Assembly (NCBI RefSeq): GCF_900009145.1
Contig: NZ_LN889803.1
Location: 27,072 to 91,071 of the forward strand
Reading direction: 5' to 3'
DNA: 64,000 bases
Origin: Planktothrix tepida PCC 9214
GTDB taxonomy: Bacteria > Cyanobacteriota > Cyanobacteriia > Cyanobacteriales > Microcoleaceae
This document shows positions 8,509-17,766 of the stretch, in pieces. Numbering within the stretch: position 1 is the stretch's first letter; each line of letters starts with the position of its first letter. The translations under genes and the position numbers were made by a program. The notes beneath the pieces were generated by a model that was not told the origin of the DNA, made no database searches, and saw only the letters and a program-made list of their open reading frames with translations.

Positions 8509-9572
8509 CTTTAGATCCTTCACTGATTAACCAGATTGAATCTTTACGGATTCCTTTAGATAATCCAGAATCTCCTTTAGATTGGAAAGATTGGTATCAT
8601 TATATTCTGATTCATCCTAAAACCGGGATGCGAATTTTAGTGAATATCACCCTTATGGGTAGACCCCAACGGGGAGAAATTCAAGTCAGTTTGATTATTA
8701 ATAGTCCCAATTCTTTATTACCCCCTTACCTACAAACAAAGGATTTAATAGCGACCTTCGCTACGGCTGTTGCTATTCCTTGGAAAGCTAATTATGTTGG
8801 TTCTCAACCCTTAGAAATTCAAGCAAAAGGAGTTCATTTACAAATTCAGGGAGAACAATCAAAAATTCAAGTTCAGGACAAGCGATCGCAACTTTATATT
8901 GAGTTTAAAACTCAAGTTAAAGCCACTCCTTTATTAGTGACTGAAGATGCTAAATTTGGTAATGGTTTTATCGGCTGGGGATTAATTCCTGGGTTAGAAG
9001 TTTTAGGCAAATTCGACATTGGTGAAACTCAATTTCACTTAAATTCTGATTGGTTGTGTTATCACGATCGCAATTTTGGGCGTTTTCGTTGGGGAGAAGA
9101 TATCGGTTGGGAATGGTTTGTAATTTTTGCCCAAACTGAAACTAAAATTCCCCTGACCCTAATCTTAGACTGGAGAACAAATAAAACCCATACTCAAGGC
9201 GGTTTACCCTATATTTTTATTTATCAAAATCATCAGTTAAGTAAAATCTTTTTAGGGGAAACATTACGCCTAAATTGGCAGTGGTCAACCGTTCCCTATC
9301 AACCTTTACGTTTACCCGGAGTTATGGCATCTTTATTTAGCGATCGCGTCTTAAAAATGCCGCAAAGTTTACAAATTGAAGCTGAAGATGAACAGGATCA
9401 TTTGTTGTTAAATCTTAACTTTGATGCTACCCTAGAACTGATTGTTCCTGATAATCAATCCCGTCAATATACTTTTATTGAAGAACTCTCAGGAACCGTT
9501 GAAACCCACCTAAAAATTAACGAAACCCAATTAATAGCTCAAGGATTTGTTTATGCTGAATATGTGCAGTAA
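8505..9572 (+). CDS. CrtC/AttH-like lipocalin-fold protein (possible carotenoid/terpenoid hydratase or cyclase)
   Basis: The protein has 355 residues. The segment LNSDWLCYHDRNFGRFRWG and then GWEWFVIFAQ resembles the core of the hydroxyneurosporene synthase (CrtC, carotenoid 1,2-hydratase) and AttH-like superfamily, which has two lipocalin-like beta-barrels; the C-terminal end GTVETHLKINETQLIAQGFVYAEYV fits its final strands. Members act on hydrophobic terpenoids by hydration or cyclisation. The start overlaps the stop of 6922-8508 by four bases. Next to a polyprenyl synthase and facing a glycosyltransferase, it is a candidate tailoring enzyme of a terpenoid pathway. Family assignment is moderate; the reaction is unknown. 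Confidence 0.6.
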   Translation: MTLDPSLINQIESLRIPLDNPESPLDWKDWYHYILIHPKTGMRILVNITLMGRPQRGEIQVSLIINSPNSLLPPYLQTKDLIATFATAVAIPWKANYVGSQPLEIQAKGVHLQIQGEQSKIQVQDKRSQLYIEFKTQVKATPLLVTEDAKFGNGFIGWGLIPGLEVLGKFDIGETQFHLNSDWLCYHDRNFGRFRWGEDIGWEWFVIFAQTETKIPLTLILDWRTNKTHTQGGLPYIFIYQNHQLSKIFLGETLRLNWQWSTVPYQPLRLPGVMASLFSDRVLKMPQSLQIEAEDEQDHLLLNLNFDATLELIVPDNQSRQYTFIEELSGTVETHLKINETQLIAQGFVYAEYVQ

Positions 9573-9579
9573 ACAGGTT

Positions 9580-10899
9580 TCAGGTTTCAGGTTTTCTGGT
9601 CATCAGATAAGTTTCCAGGACATCAACGGCTTTGCAGTTTCCCTGTTCAGTTTGGATATAGCTGCTGACTTCAGCCACACGGGTAGCATAACTTGGATCA
9701 CCTAATAACACTTTCAGTTCTGCTAAAACCGTAGACGCTTGATAAAGATGGCGGTCTAATGTTCGCCCAACCCCCATTTGTACAACTCGTGTTGCATTGT
9801 CGGGTTGATCATAATGATAAGGAATGACTAACATCGGATGCCCGGCTCGTAAGGCTTCCGCCGTTGTTCCCATACCCCCATGATGGACAATAGCCGCGGC
9901 GAATGGAAAAATATCGGCATGGGGTGAGTAGTCAATGGCGATGACTCCTGGGGGTAAACCCAAGGCGTTCAATTGGTGTGCCGCTTTTCCCATCATCAAA
10001 ACAGCCCGATATCCTAACTTTTGGGCTGCTATCATCCCCTGTTCATAAAAATTCCCTGGAGTTAAAACAGCCGTTGACCCCAAGGTAAATACAATCGGAG
10101 GTGGCCCAGCGTGCAAAAACTGTTGGAGTTCTGGGGATAACCCCGACTCAGAATTTTGACGGTAAAAGGGAAAACCCGTAATCTGGGTTTGTGGGGGCCA
10201 ATCAGGTTGGACACTGGCAAAGGTTTGGGAAAATAAACCCAACACCAGAGGTGCAAATTGTCCTTCGAACAAAGGATCAAATCTGGCTTCTAACCCTAAT
10301 TCTTCTTGTAATTGTTCCAAAGGCGCACTCCAAAGTTGCATATTGCAGCGAAACAGACGCAGCAAAGAATCCCTAGCCACTACCGCCATTGCTTTTTCAT
10401 AGCGAGATTGAGTGCTTTTTTCCGGGGGGACATCATAGGCAGACATCAAAACACTGGGAGATAAAATTGTAGAAACCCAGGGAATTCCTGTTTTTTCAGC
10501 AACTAAAGAGGCGACTAATGTTAAGGGATGGGTTAAGAGTAAATCTGCTCCTTGTACTGCATTAATTAAGTCAGAATAACTGGTGCGTAAATAGGGCATT
10601 AATAAATAATTGATAATGTATTCCATCCCCCGTTGGGAGTCCATCATCATCGATAAAAATTCTATCTCTCCGGGTTCTTGGGGCAAACCATTGGGTCTGA
10701 GGAGACAAAACTCTATTCCGGCTGTTTCAATGGTTTTTTGATATTGTTCACAGGTAGCAATGCGGGCGGAATACCCTCGATTTTGCAATTCTTGAGCCAG
10801 TGCCATATAGGGATATAAATCTCCTAAAGACCCAAAGGTTGCTAAAACAATTGTTTTTCCTGAACCGTTGGAAGTTTGATGTTTTAATCGTCTGTCCAT
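9580..10899 (-). CDS. GT1-family (UGT/sterol-glucosyltransferase-like) glycosyltransferase
   Basis: The protein has 439 residues. The N-terminal half opens with IVLATFGSLGDLYPYMALAQ, as in MGT/sterol 3-beta-glucosyltransferases, with the GDL(Y/H)P turn and acceptor-side His/Asp region. The C-terminal donor half contains PPIVFTLGSTAV and the signature AAIVHHGGMGTTAEALRAG followed by VIPYHYDQPDNA, the UDP-sugar site. Such enzymes glycosylate lipophilic acceptors, for example carotenoids (CrtX), sterols and macrolides. It ends 7 bp from the end of the CrtC-like gene and is convergent to it, so a shared pathway is plausible but not proven. No membrane segments. Confidence 0.85.
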   Translation of the reverse strand: MDRRLKHQTSNGSGKTIVLATFGSLGDLYPYMALAQELQNRGYSARIATCEQYQKTIETAGIEFCLLRPNGLPQEPGEIEFLSMMMDSQRGMEYIINYLLMPYLRTSYSDLINAVQGADLLLTHPLTLVASLVAEKTGIPWVSTILSPSVLMSAYDVPPEKSTQSRYEKAMAVVARDSLLRLFRCNMQLWSAPLEQLQEELGLEARFDPLFEGQFAPLVLGLFSQTFASVQPDWPPQTQITGFPFYRQNSESGLSPELQQFLHAGPPPIVFTLGSTAVLTPGNFYEQGMIAAQKLGYRAVLMMGKAAHQLNALGLPPGVIAIDYSPHADIFPFAAAIVHHGGMGTTAEALRAGHPMLVIPYHYDQPDNATRVVQMGVGRTLDRHLYQASTVLAELKVLLGDPSYATRVAEVSSYIQTEQGNCKAVDVLETYLMTRKPET

Positions 10900-10938
10900 T
10901 AGATTACAGTTATAAATATCAGATTTTTAATCGCACTC

Positions 10939-10994
10939 AGAAGCCGAGTTTCTGAATCATAATCTCTTAGATAACAACTAGAAACCCGGTTTCT
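10939..10994. repeat. Two copies of a 15-bp palindromic repeat
   Basis: AGAAGCCGAGTTTCT (10939-10953) and AGAAACCCGGTTTCT (10980-10994) are near-palindromes of one consensus, AGAAACCxGGTTTCT, 26 bases apart. They lie between two leftward genes. This is a small dispersed repeat of a kind common in filamentous cyanobacteria; no function is evident. Confidence 0.5.
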
Positions 10995-11015
10995 CAAGTT
11001 TTGAAACTCTTGATT

Positions 11016-12365
11016 TTAAACGGTACAAATTTGGCTTAACGTTGCCACAAAATTCGGATAGGAAATTCCTGCGGCTTCCGCTCGGTGAATGGTGGTTTTT
11101 CCTTGAGCCGTTAAACCCGCAATTGCTAAACTCATGGCAATTCGATGATCCGTATCGCTATCAACTTCTGTTCCCGTTAACGGGAAACCTCCGGTAATTT
11201 CTAAGCCGTCGGAACGTTCAGTAATATTCGCCCCCAGTTGACTCATTTGAGTTGCCATCACGGTAATGCGATCGCTTTCTTTTACCCGTAATTCTTCCGC
11301 ATCTTTAATAATCGTTTTCCCTTCTGCAAACGCCGCAGCCACCGCTAAAATCGGGATTTCATCAATTAATCTAGGAATAATATCCCCGCCAATTTCACAA
11401 GCTTTTAACGTACTATATTTAACTCGAATATCCGCCACAGGTTCCCCCGCAACGACCCGTTGATTTTCTAATTGTAAATTCGCCCCCATTTTTTCTAAAG
11501 CTTCTAATATTCCCGTGCGAGTCGGGTTGACTCCAACATTTTCTACTACTAATTCTGACCCCGGAACAATTGCCGCCGCCACTAACCAAAACGCCGCGGA
11601 ACTAATATCCCCCGGAACTACAACGTGCTGACCGTGCAGTTCTGCTGGCCCATTAACAATCACACTAAAAGTATCAGGTTCAACGGTTAAATTAGCCCCA
11701 AAAGCCTTTAACATTCGTTCACTATGATCCCGTGAAAGAGCGGGTTCTGTTACCGTCGTTTCTCCTTCGGTCATTAACGCAGCTAATAGAATACAGGATT
11801 TTACCTGCGCCGAAGCAATGGGGGAAAAATAATGAATGGGACGTAAAGCTTGACCTTGAACCGCTAAAGGCGCATAAGACCCCCCTTGACGACCCCAAAT
11901 ATTAGCTCCCATCTGTTGTAAGGGTTTCGTGACACGGGACATGGGACGACGGACTAAGGAACTATCCCCGGTAACAGTAAAAAATTTTCCAGGGTGGGAA
12001 GCGAGAATTCCTAACATTAACCGTAGGGTTGTACCGGAATTTCCGGCATCTAAAACTTCAGTGGGTTCTTGAAGATTACCCAGTCCAATGCCTTTGACTT
12101 CTACCCGTTCTGAATTTAACTCCGAAATTTCCGCCCCTAAACAAGTAAAACATTGGGCGGTACTACGGGGGTCTGCCCCTAACAATAAGCCTTCAATGGT
12201 GGTGACACCTTTTGCTAACGCTCCTAACATTAAGGCTCGATGGGAGATGGACTTATCCCCAGGAATGCGAATTCGTCCTTGTAACGATAAGCCCGATTTT
12301 GGGGGTTGTATTGTTAATATTTGCTCAGTTTCTGTATTTTCAGTTGTTACGATAGTCCCTTGCAT
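11016..12365 (-). CDS. aroA: 3-phosphoshikimate 1-carboxyvinyltransferase (EPSP synthase)
   Basis: The protein has 449 residues, normal for the family. It catalyses the sixth step of the shikimate pathway, joining shikimate-3-phosphate and PEP. Visible motifs: [19 protein letters not shown] with the N-terminal Lys-Ser pair, [15 protein letters not shown] (PEP-binding loop), [13 protein letters not shown], and LRVKESDRI near the C-terminus with the catalytic Lys/Glu/Arg. The first about 24 residues ([15 protein letters not shown]...) are a non-conserved leader. Neighbours are unrelated, so it probably stands alone; a pair of palindromic repeats lies just downstream. Confidence 0.96.
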   Translation of the reverse strand: MQGTIVTTENTETEQILTIQPPKSGLSLQGRIRIPGDKSISHRALMLGALAKGVTTIEGLLLGADPRSTAQCFTCLGAEISELNSERVEVKGIGLGNLQEPTEVLDAGNSGTTLRLMLGILASHPGKFFTVTGDSSLVRRPMSRVTKPLQQMGANIWGRQGGSYAPLAVQGQALRPIHYFSPIASAQVKSCILLAALMTEGETTVTEPALSRDHSERMLKAFGANLTVEPDTFSVIVNGPAELHGQHVVVPGDISSAAFWLVAAAIVPGSELVVENVGVNPTRTGILEALEKMGANLQLENQRVVAGEPVADIRVKYSTLKACEIGGDIIPRLIDEIPILAVAAAFAEGKTIIKDAEELRVKESDRITVMATQMSQLGANITERSDGLEITGGFPLTGTEVDSDTDHRIAMSLAIAGLTAQGKTTIHRAEAAGISYPNFVATLSQICTV

Positions 12366-12469
12366 TTTATGATTTGAGATAAGGTAAGGATTGCCTTAGT
12401 TATCCTACCGCTTTCTCGACTCTAACCCAATTAGAAACATCGAGAATTTTATCCTATATGAGATGACTT

Positions 12470-12955
12470 ATGTTAACACACTATCGTGTGCCCGTGAGTC
12501 TGTCGTTAGTATCGATAGACTTGCCTATTCGTTCTTTAGTGGAAGGATCGGCAACCCTGTATCAAAAGGATCGAGATCAGTTCCATTTATTGTTACATGA
12601 ACCTGCATTAGTGGAATGGGAGTCTGATTCTTTTCCCCCAGAGAGGATTATTCCTGCCCAGAAACCCCGTCTATTATGGTTAGAGGTTTCTCCCTATCGG
12701 GCGGTGATGACCATGCAGGGTCAGGGAAAATACAGTTATCGTCACCTCTGGCAACAGGGGATGTATGGCTTAAGTCGATATTATCTGCAAACGGATTTAC
12801 AGGCAATGGCAAGTCAACTCCGTCTGCGGAATTTTACCCGTCAATTAGAATTAGTCGGACATCCTCTACCGGAATATATGCGTTTAGAATACGAACTTTG
12901 GTCAGAAAATGTTCAAATGGGTCGTTATGTTTTAAGTTTAGAAATTCATCATTAG
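12470..12955 (+). CDS. Conserved-looking protein of unknown function
   Basis: The protein has 161 residues and is mostly beta-strand in character, with many aromatic residues (LLWLEVSPYRAVMTMQGQGKYSYR, LEYELWSENVQMG). No signal peptide, membrane segment or metal motif. It is divergent from aroA with 104 bp between starts. Codon usage looks like the neighbours, supporting a real gene. I do not recognise the family. Confidence 0.65.
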   Translation: MLTHYRVPVSLSLVSIDLPIRSLVEGSATLYQKDRDQFHLLLHEPALVEWESDSFPPERIIPAQKPRLLWLEVSPYRAVMTMQGQGKYSYRHLWQQGMYGLSRYYLQTDLQAMASQLRLRNFTRQLELVGHPLPEYMRLEYELWSENVQMGRYVLSLEIHH

Positions 12956-13007
12956 GGGGTTTCGGGTTTCGGTGTTCAGGTTTCGGCTGCTGGGGGAAGA
13001 GTCCCCT

Positions 13008-13035
13008 GTAGAGACGCGCCATGGCACGTCTCTAC
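13008..13035. repeat. 28-bp palindromic repeat (GTAGAGACG family), copy 1
   Basis: Arms GTAGAGACG and CGTCTCTAC surround CGCCATGGCA; nearly a perfect palindrome. Other copies lie at 17121, 22539, 39223 and 43649. It lies between the ends of two convergent genes, where it would fold into a long hairpin in RNA from either strand. Confidence 0.8.
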
Positions 13036-13086
13036 GTGGGTTTTTGTTTTCCGTCAGCTAAAGTTGGTCAAATTTATTGATTTTTG

Positions 13087-15405
13087 TTAGTCTATTAATT
13101 TTTCTACAGCTATTAACTGGTTTTCAACTTTGCTCAACAATTCTTGGCTGTCATTGATTGCAAATTCAAGTTTATCTTTGAGCTCTTTCAAAGGTTCTTC
13201 TGATAATTTTTTGGATTCGAGGATTTGCTGCAAAATCGTTGATATTTGATCGATATAATCACTGTAAGAAACATTATTTTCATTTGTAATATATTCTTTA
13301 GATAATTGGTTTTTAATATACTGTTTCATTTCAGATTTCCTATCTTCAAAATTATCTTTCATTAACTTAGTAGCTTCTTGAATATACTGTTGCACATCAA
13401 TGGAATATTTTTCTTGAACAATTGGAATGTTCAATCTCAATAAATTTAGAGGTGAAACAAAAGTATTATGCAATTGACCCCAAATAGAAATTTGTGGCTT
13501 AATACCCATGTTTATATTAGACATTCCATCAGGGATTTCATCAGAAGAAAAACCTGGCAATTGCCACTCATCGGTCAGATCCAAATTAAGTGAAAAATTA
13601 GTTTGTATTCTTGTACGAACTCGTATTACAGACTCTTGTATTTTTGGTAAATATTTGTTAATCAGTTTAGATAATTCCTCCTCAGTCATTGAAATGTACT
13701 CATTAATTTTTTCCTCTTTCTCTGATAGAAGCTTTTCAAAATATTCTTCTGTACACTTTTTTATTCTTTGAGAATATTTATTAGATTCATTCTGACTTGT
13801 ACACTCTAAAATTTTAGGGTTAATACCAAGAGCCGATATCTTTTTCTCTAAATCGCTAGAGCGAATATTAGGAGCCCAATTTTTGAGTACAACAGAATCC
13901 AAGTAATCATTTAAATACTTCAACGGTTCATTGAGTTTTTCTTCTAAAACCTTTTCATTAGTTTCAATCAGGTCTTTTTCGCTTTTAACAAATTTAATAT
14001 CGTCTTGAATTTGGTTAAAATCTCTATTGAAACCACTCTGCCAACATATCAGATCATTATTGAGATTCTTTAAACGATTTTCACTCCGCTTAAGTGAACT
14101 TTTAAGAGAAAGAGGAGCGCTCTTAACTAAAAGTACATTAATGGTATTTTCCAAAAAATCACTGAACCTTGATTTACCCCAGAGCTTTATAGCTTTTTTT
14201 TGAAGTGTATCAATTGTTGTATCCTCTAGTTCTTCTTTCCAGTCCATCCCAAAAACTTCTGCCGCTAAAGGTTCAGCCGTTTTTAGTTCAGATATTTTTA
14301 GTTCAGATATTGCTTCAGGAGAATATTGTTTAATTTCTTGAATAAAATTAGTAGCACAAAAAGCCCTTCTTCCTGAAACTTCAAAAATTTTATTATTTCT
14401 GTTGTTAGAAGAATTTAGATTAAAGCTGGCTATAATTGACTCTCGCAATTGTTCAGAAGTTATTGTGTCATCAGGTTTACGTTGATCGATTTTATTCACT
14501 AAAATGTATAGATTATCTTCACCAATAACCTCTACAATCTCTTTAATCTCAGTTCTGATCTGGTTATCAACTTCAGTATTAAAAACTGTATAATCTAAGA
14601 CAACTAAAACAACTGAACTTTGATTGAGTTGTTTTCTAATCAGTTCCTTTCTAATGTTTTCTTGTGTTTCTCCTATATTGTTTTCTCTGGAATTTGGCCC
14701 AGGTGTATCAATGATGACTAAATTACCGAGCCTTTTTGTTATGTTAATTTTTTCATCTTGTATAAAAGGTGTTTCGATACGAGGTAGATCCTTAATTTTA
14801 CTCCAGATCTGATTAATGCTAGAATCTAATTTGCTACAAAGCCTAACAAAATCATTGATTTCTGTTAGAGATCGTTTAATCTCCTCATATCCTGTAATCT
14901 GCTCTAAAAAAGTGAGTTCTCTTTCTTTAACTTTTTCAGCCAAACTTTGTAGGAGTGGATAATCAGCAATTTTATCTAAAGTATCATCCCATCCTAAAAA
15001 TTCTATTTTATTTCGCAATTTTTCCATTGCAGTATTAAATAAAGATAAAGTACCTTCACTAATCGTTAAAACGGGTTCTGTTAATTCTGCTTTAAACACT
15101 ATTTCTGTCGGATAAGCTGTCATATCAAGAGTACGACTAGGGAGTAACTCTCTCCCAATCATGGCATTGACTAGAGTAGACTTACCAGCACTGGTTGGCG
15201 CAACAATCACAACTCTCAGTTCAAAATTTCTTATGCTTGGAAGTGCCTCATTGATTTGATTCTGAAATTGAATATATTTTTTCTTTTCGCTCTCTATCGT
15301 AAATAAATCGCTGGCACTTCCCATTAACTTGCCTGCCTCTTGCAGTGTTTTTACTACATTCTTCTGTAAATCTTGTATAGACGCTGTGAGAGATTGAGCT
15401 TCCAT
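13087..15405 (-). CDS. Dynamin-like GTPase
   Basis: The protein has about 772 residues. The GTPase domain is at the N-terminus: P-loop APTSAGKST with NAM following (G1), a candidate G2 Thr in LDMTAYPTE, IIDTPGPNSRENN (G3) and LVNKIDQRK (G4). The rest (residues about 430-770) is long helices with strong coiled-coil character (KSEKDLIETNEKVLEEKLNE, LSEKEEKINEYISMTEEELS), as in bacterial dynamin-like proteins that remodel or tether membranes. I chose the ATG at 15405 because AAGGGG lies 7 bases upstream; an ATG 11 codons earlier lacks such a site. Visibly AT-rich compared with aroA. A role in membrane maintenance or phage defence is possible; there is no partner dynamin gene nearby. Confidence 0.85.
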   Translation of the reverse strand: MEAQSLTASIQDLQKNVVKTLQEAGKLMGSASDLFTIESEKKKYIQFQNQINEALPSIRNFELRVVIVAPTSAGKSTLVNAMIGRELLPSRTLDMTAYPTEIVFKAELTEPVLTISEGTLSLFNTAMEKLRNKIEFLGWDDTLDKIADYPLLQSLAEKVKERELTFLEQITGYEEIKRSLTEINDFVRLCSKLDSSINQIWSKIKDLPRIETPFIQDEKINITKRLGNLVIIDTPGPNSRENNIGETQENIRKELIRKQLNQSSVVLVVLDYTVFNTEVDNQIRTEIKEIVEVIGEDNLYILVNKIDQRKPDDTITSEQLRESIIASFNLNSSNNRNNKIFEVSGRRAFCATNFIQEIKQYSPEAISELKISELKTAEPLAAEVFGMDWKEELEDTTIDTLQKKAIKLWGKSRFSDFLENTINVLLVKSAPLSLKSSLKRSENRLKNLNNDLICWQSGFNRDFNQIQDDIKFVKSEKDLIETNEKVLEEKLNEPLKYLNDYLDSVVLKNWAPNIRSSDLEKKISALGINPKILECTSQNESNKYSQRIKKCTEEYFEKLLSEKEEKINEYISMTEEELSKLINKYLPKIQESVIRVRTRIQTNFSLNLDLTDEWQLPGFSSDEIPDGMSNINMGIKPQISIWGQLHNTFVSPLNLLRLNIPIVQEKYSIDVQQYIQEATKLMKDNFEDRKSEMKQYIKNQLSKEYITNENNVSYSDYIDQISTILQQILESKKLSEEPLKELKDKLEFAINDSQELLSKVENQLIAVEKLID

Positions 15406-15953
15406 ATAGTTCCCCTTAATTCGCTTGTTGTCTGGCAAAGAATAGGTTGCTTATCTGTTGTTAGTGCCCCTTAAGCTGGTACTAATATAAGTTTTTTCCA
15501 TTCCTAACTATACTACAACTCGCTCAAAATTACAATAAAAATAATACTATAGGAAAACCAGAACTCTATCTTTGTTGTGGGAGCGTCCCGGCTCCCTACA
15601 ATATACAGTTTAAATGTAAAACAGCTTACCTGAGTTGGAAAACCCAACCCCTACAGGATTTTTTTACACATCCTACACGGATTTTTATAGATAATTTAGC
15701 ACTTAAAAACTACAAAAGGATGGTATTCCTGTGTTTTTATAGATATCATAAGATCTAAAATAGATCTGATAATAATAGTGATTGCTCCTAATTAACACCC
15801 GAAGAAAGACAAAGCCTAGAAAACAAGAATGGATCGGTTGAATGAGGGCTTGATTCAGTAGGCTAGACGGATGAAGCGATCAGATTCTCCGCTTATTAAT
15901 TCTCTAGTTAAAGCTTAATTTGCCAGAAAAATAACGGACTCAACTTCTGAGTA
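15406..15953. other. Intergenic DNA without a recognised gene
   Basis: About 550 bp upstream of the dynamin gene. It holds a short inverted repeat, GGGAGC-GTCCCG-GCTCCC (about 15579-15596), flanked by TGT/ACA, and several AT-rich tracts. No reading frame of note. The right part leads into the WD40 remnant and may be further decayed DNA of that gene. Confidence 0.4.
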
Positions 15954-16214
15954 TTGGGGATGATCCGATATAATAACTTTCAAGTTTTTTCATCTACTTC
16001 TGCCAGGGAATTATTCAGTGTGAGTTGGAGTCCCGACAGCCAAACCATCGCTTCTGGGAGTGATGACAACACTATCAAGTTGTGGTCTTTTGATTTAGAT
16101 CAATTCATGGTATCGGCTTGTGAGTGGATGAAGGATTATCTGGAGAATAGTTCAAGTGTCAGTGAAAAGGACAGATGTTTGTGTGAGGGGGTGAGAGTGA
16201 ATCCGCAACCGTGA
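15954..16214 (+). pseudogene. C-terminal remnant of a WD40-repeat protein
   Basis: This 86-codon frame contains only one blade, FSVSWSPDSQTIASGSDDNTIKLW, followed by the tail CEWMKDYLENSSSVSEKDRCLC, which closes many large cyanobacterial WD40 proteins. A functional propeller needs about seven blades; nothing upstream encodes the others. The first about 20 residues do not look like WD40. I read it as a relic left by deletion of a large WD40 gene. It has no good ribosome-binding site. Confidence 0.7.
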
Positions 16215-16316
16215 GAAATTAAGTGATAGTCAGTCTCAATCCGTTGTCTAAATGTATTAAAATCCAATTCATCGTTAGATAAAGTTTTAAGTTTAATCAA
16301 TCAGGAGAATTTCAAA

Positions 16317-17072
16317 ATGATCGGAGGAACACAAGGGGCGGTGATGGAATCTATTGCACCCCCTAATCTGATGTTACAGGTGTCGGGAGTCAATGTTTAT
16401 TATGGGGAAAGCCATATTTTACGCGATGTGGATTTAAGCGTTGCACCTGGAGAAATGGTGTGTTTAATTGGACGGAATGGTGTGGGCAAAACCACCCTTT
16501 TAAAAAGTATTATGGGGTTACTCAAACCTAAAACAGGGGAGATTTATTTTCAAGGGAAACCCCTGAATAAAGTTTCAACGGATAAACGGGCTAGATTAGG
16601 CATTGGTTATGTTCCCCAAGGGCGGGAAGTGATTCCCCGTGTTACGGTGAAAGAAAATCTATTATTAGGGTTAGAAGCATTACCCGAAGGACGAAAAGGA
16701 AAACCCGAAATACCTGAAGAAATTTTTGAGTTATTTCCCGTTTTAAAAACCATGTTATCTCGGATGGGAGGAGATTTAAGCGGCGGACAACAACAACAGT
16801 TAGCCATCGCAAGGGCGTTAATGGGAAGACCTCAATTATTGGTTTTAGATGAACCCACTGAAGGGATTCAACCCTCGATTATTTTCGAAATTGAAGCCGC
16901 AGTTCGACATATTATCGAAACAACGGGAATTTCGGTTTTATTAGTGGAACAACATTTACATTTTGTCCGCCAAGCTGACCGTTATTATGCCATGCAAAAA
17001 GGGGGAATTGTTGCTTCGGGTGCTACAAAAGATTTAAGTCAAGAAGTGATTCAACAATTTTTAGCCGTGTAA
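16317..17072 (+). CDS. urtE: ABC transporter ATP-binding protein, UrtE-type (urea/branched-chain amino acid)
   Basis: The protein has 251 residues. Walker A is GRNGVGKTTL, the Q-loop is in YVPQGREVIPRVTV, the signature is LSGGQQQQLAIARAL, Walker B is LLVLDEPTEGIQPSI and the H-loop is VEQHL. The phrases YVPQGRE and DEPTEGIQPSII are typical of UrtE/LivF, the second ATPase of urea and branched-chain amino acid importers. AGGAG lies 9 bases before the chosen ATG; an internal ATG ten codons later (MESIAPP) is an alternative. It is isolated: no urtA-D or liv genes occur in the window, so it must serve a transporter encoded elsewhere or be a detached operon end. No NtcA site was obvious. Confidence 0.8.
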   Translation: MIGGTQGAVMESIAPPNLMLQVSGVNVYYGESHILRDVDLSVAPGEMVCLIGRNGVGKTTLLKSIMGLLKPKTGEIYFQGKPLNKVSTDKRARLGIGYVPQGREVIPRVTVKENLLLGLEALPEGRKGKPEIPEEIFELFPVLKTMLSRMGGDLSGGQQQQLAIARALMGRPQLLVLDEPTEGIQPSIIFEIEAAVRHIIETTGISVLLVEQHLHFVRQADRYYAMQKGGIVASGATKDLSQEVIQQFLAV

Positions 17073-17120
17073 ATGTTGACTCTATAGATAGTCATAATGC
17101 CCTGAACTAAAGTTCGGGCT

Positions 17121-17148
17121 GTAGAGACGTGCCATGGCGCGTCTCTAC
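17121..17148. repeat. 28-bp palindromic repeat (GTAGAGACG family), copy 2
   Basis: GTAGAGACG, TGCCATGGCG, CGTCTCTAC (arms overlap at the core): one mismatch from perfect. It lies 49 bp after the urtE stop. Same element as copies 1, 3, 4 and 5. Confidence 0.8.
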
Positions 17149-17181
17149 TTCATCTAAAGATGACTAAGATCATTTTTCATT

Positions 17182-17231
17182 AACCCGTTTTAACGGGTTT
17201 GAGCTTTTAGCCTGAAATTTATTTCAAGGCT
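17182..17231. repeat. Two adjacent inverted repeats between convergent genes
   Basis: AACCCGTTTTAACGGGTT (17182-17199) is a perfect palindrome. AGCCTGAAATTTATTTCAAGGCT (17209-17231) is a near-perfect stem-loop with TTTT after it. The second could act as a terminator for urtE on the + strand (GGCTTTT). Both types are common intergenic repeats in this kind of genome. Confidence 0.5.
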
Positions 17232-17326
17232 TTTGGGGTTATTAACGCTGATTTTTCGTTGGCTATAATCCTTAAAATTCGTTTAATTTCCCAAAAGTTA
17301 CACAAGAGGGATTATGTTTTTTCTTG

Positions 17327-17647
17327 TTAATTATTTCTGCGGATAGCTGCCTCAATTTCTTCTGGATGAGTATCAGCATAAATCCAAGCATTGACTAAAT
17401 TTTCTGCTTTCAAATGAGGAAAATCTTGTAAGATTCGAGCATCAGAAGCACCATTCCGGCGATAATTGATCAATGACCAAACAGGGATACGAGTGTTAGC
17501 AATTCTAGCATCCCCACCGCACACCCCAGGAGTTTTTTCAATTCCTTGCCAAACATTACTTAAACTTTGGACTAGCAATTGAATAGCCTGTGCTTTTTCC
17601 GCTAGACTTAAGGCCAGCAGTTGAGGTTCTAAGTCTTTTAGAGTCAT
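17327..17647 (-). CDS. DUF433 domain protein (antitoxin-like)
   Basis: The protein has 106 residues. Residues about 40-105 fit DUF433: GVCGGDARIANTRIPVWSL, then DARILQDFPHLKAENLVNAWIYADTHPEEI. This domain is found in small DNA-binding antitoxin-like proteins, often next to a DUF5615/PIN-like nuclease. Residues 1-34 are a short helix resembling the leader of cyanobacterial copies. No DUF5615 gene follows within the roughly 250 bp before urtE, so the expected partner is missing. An AGGAGG-like site (AAAGGAGGCAGTAAC) lies before the ATG. Confidence 0.8.
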   Translation of the reverse strand: MTLKDLEPQLLALSLAEKAQAIQLLVQSLSNVWQGIEKTPGVCGGDARIANTRIPVWSLINYRRNGASDARILQDFPHLKAENLVNAWIYADTHPEEIEAAIRRNN

Positions 17648-17766
17648 GTTACTGCCTCCTTTATAATTAGGGTGGATCTAGTTAAGAGTTTAACATCTAG
17701 CTTTCCAAATTCCCGTTTTAGTCTGGGTTTTTCCATAAATATCTGTTTAATTTTTAGTTACAGAAC

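Noticed and set aside
12676-13011. 111-residue frame overlapping the unknown gene at 12470
   Set aside because: Out-of-frame shadow; its end translates repeated GGTTTCGG DNA.
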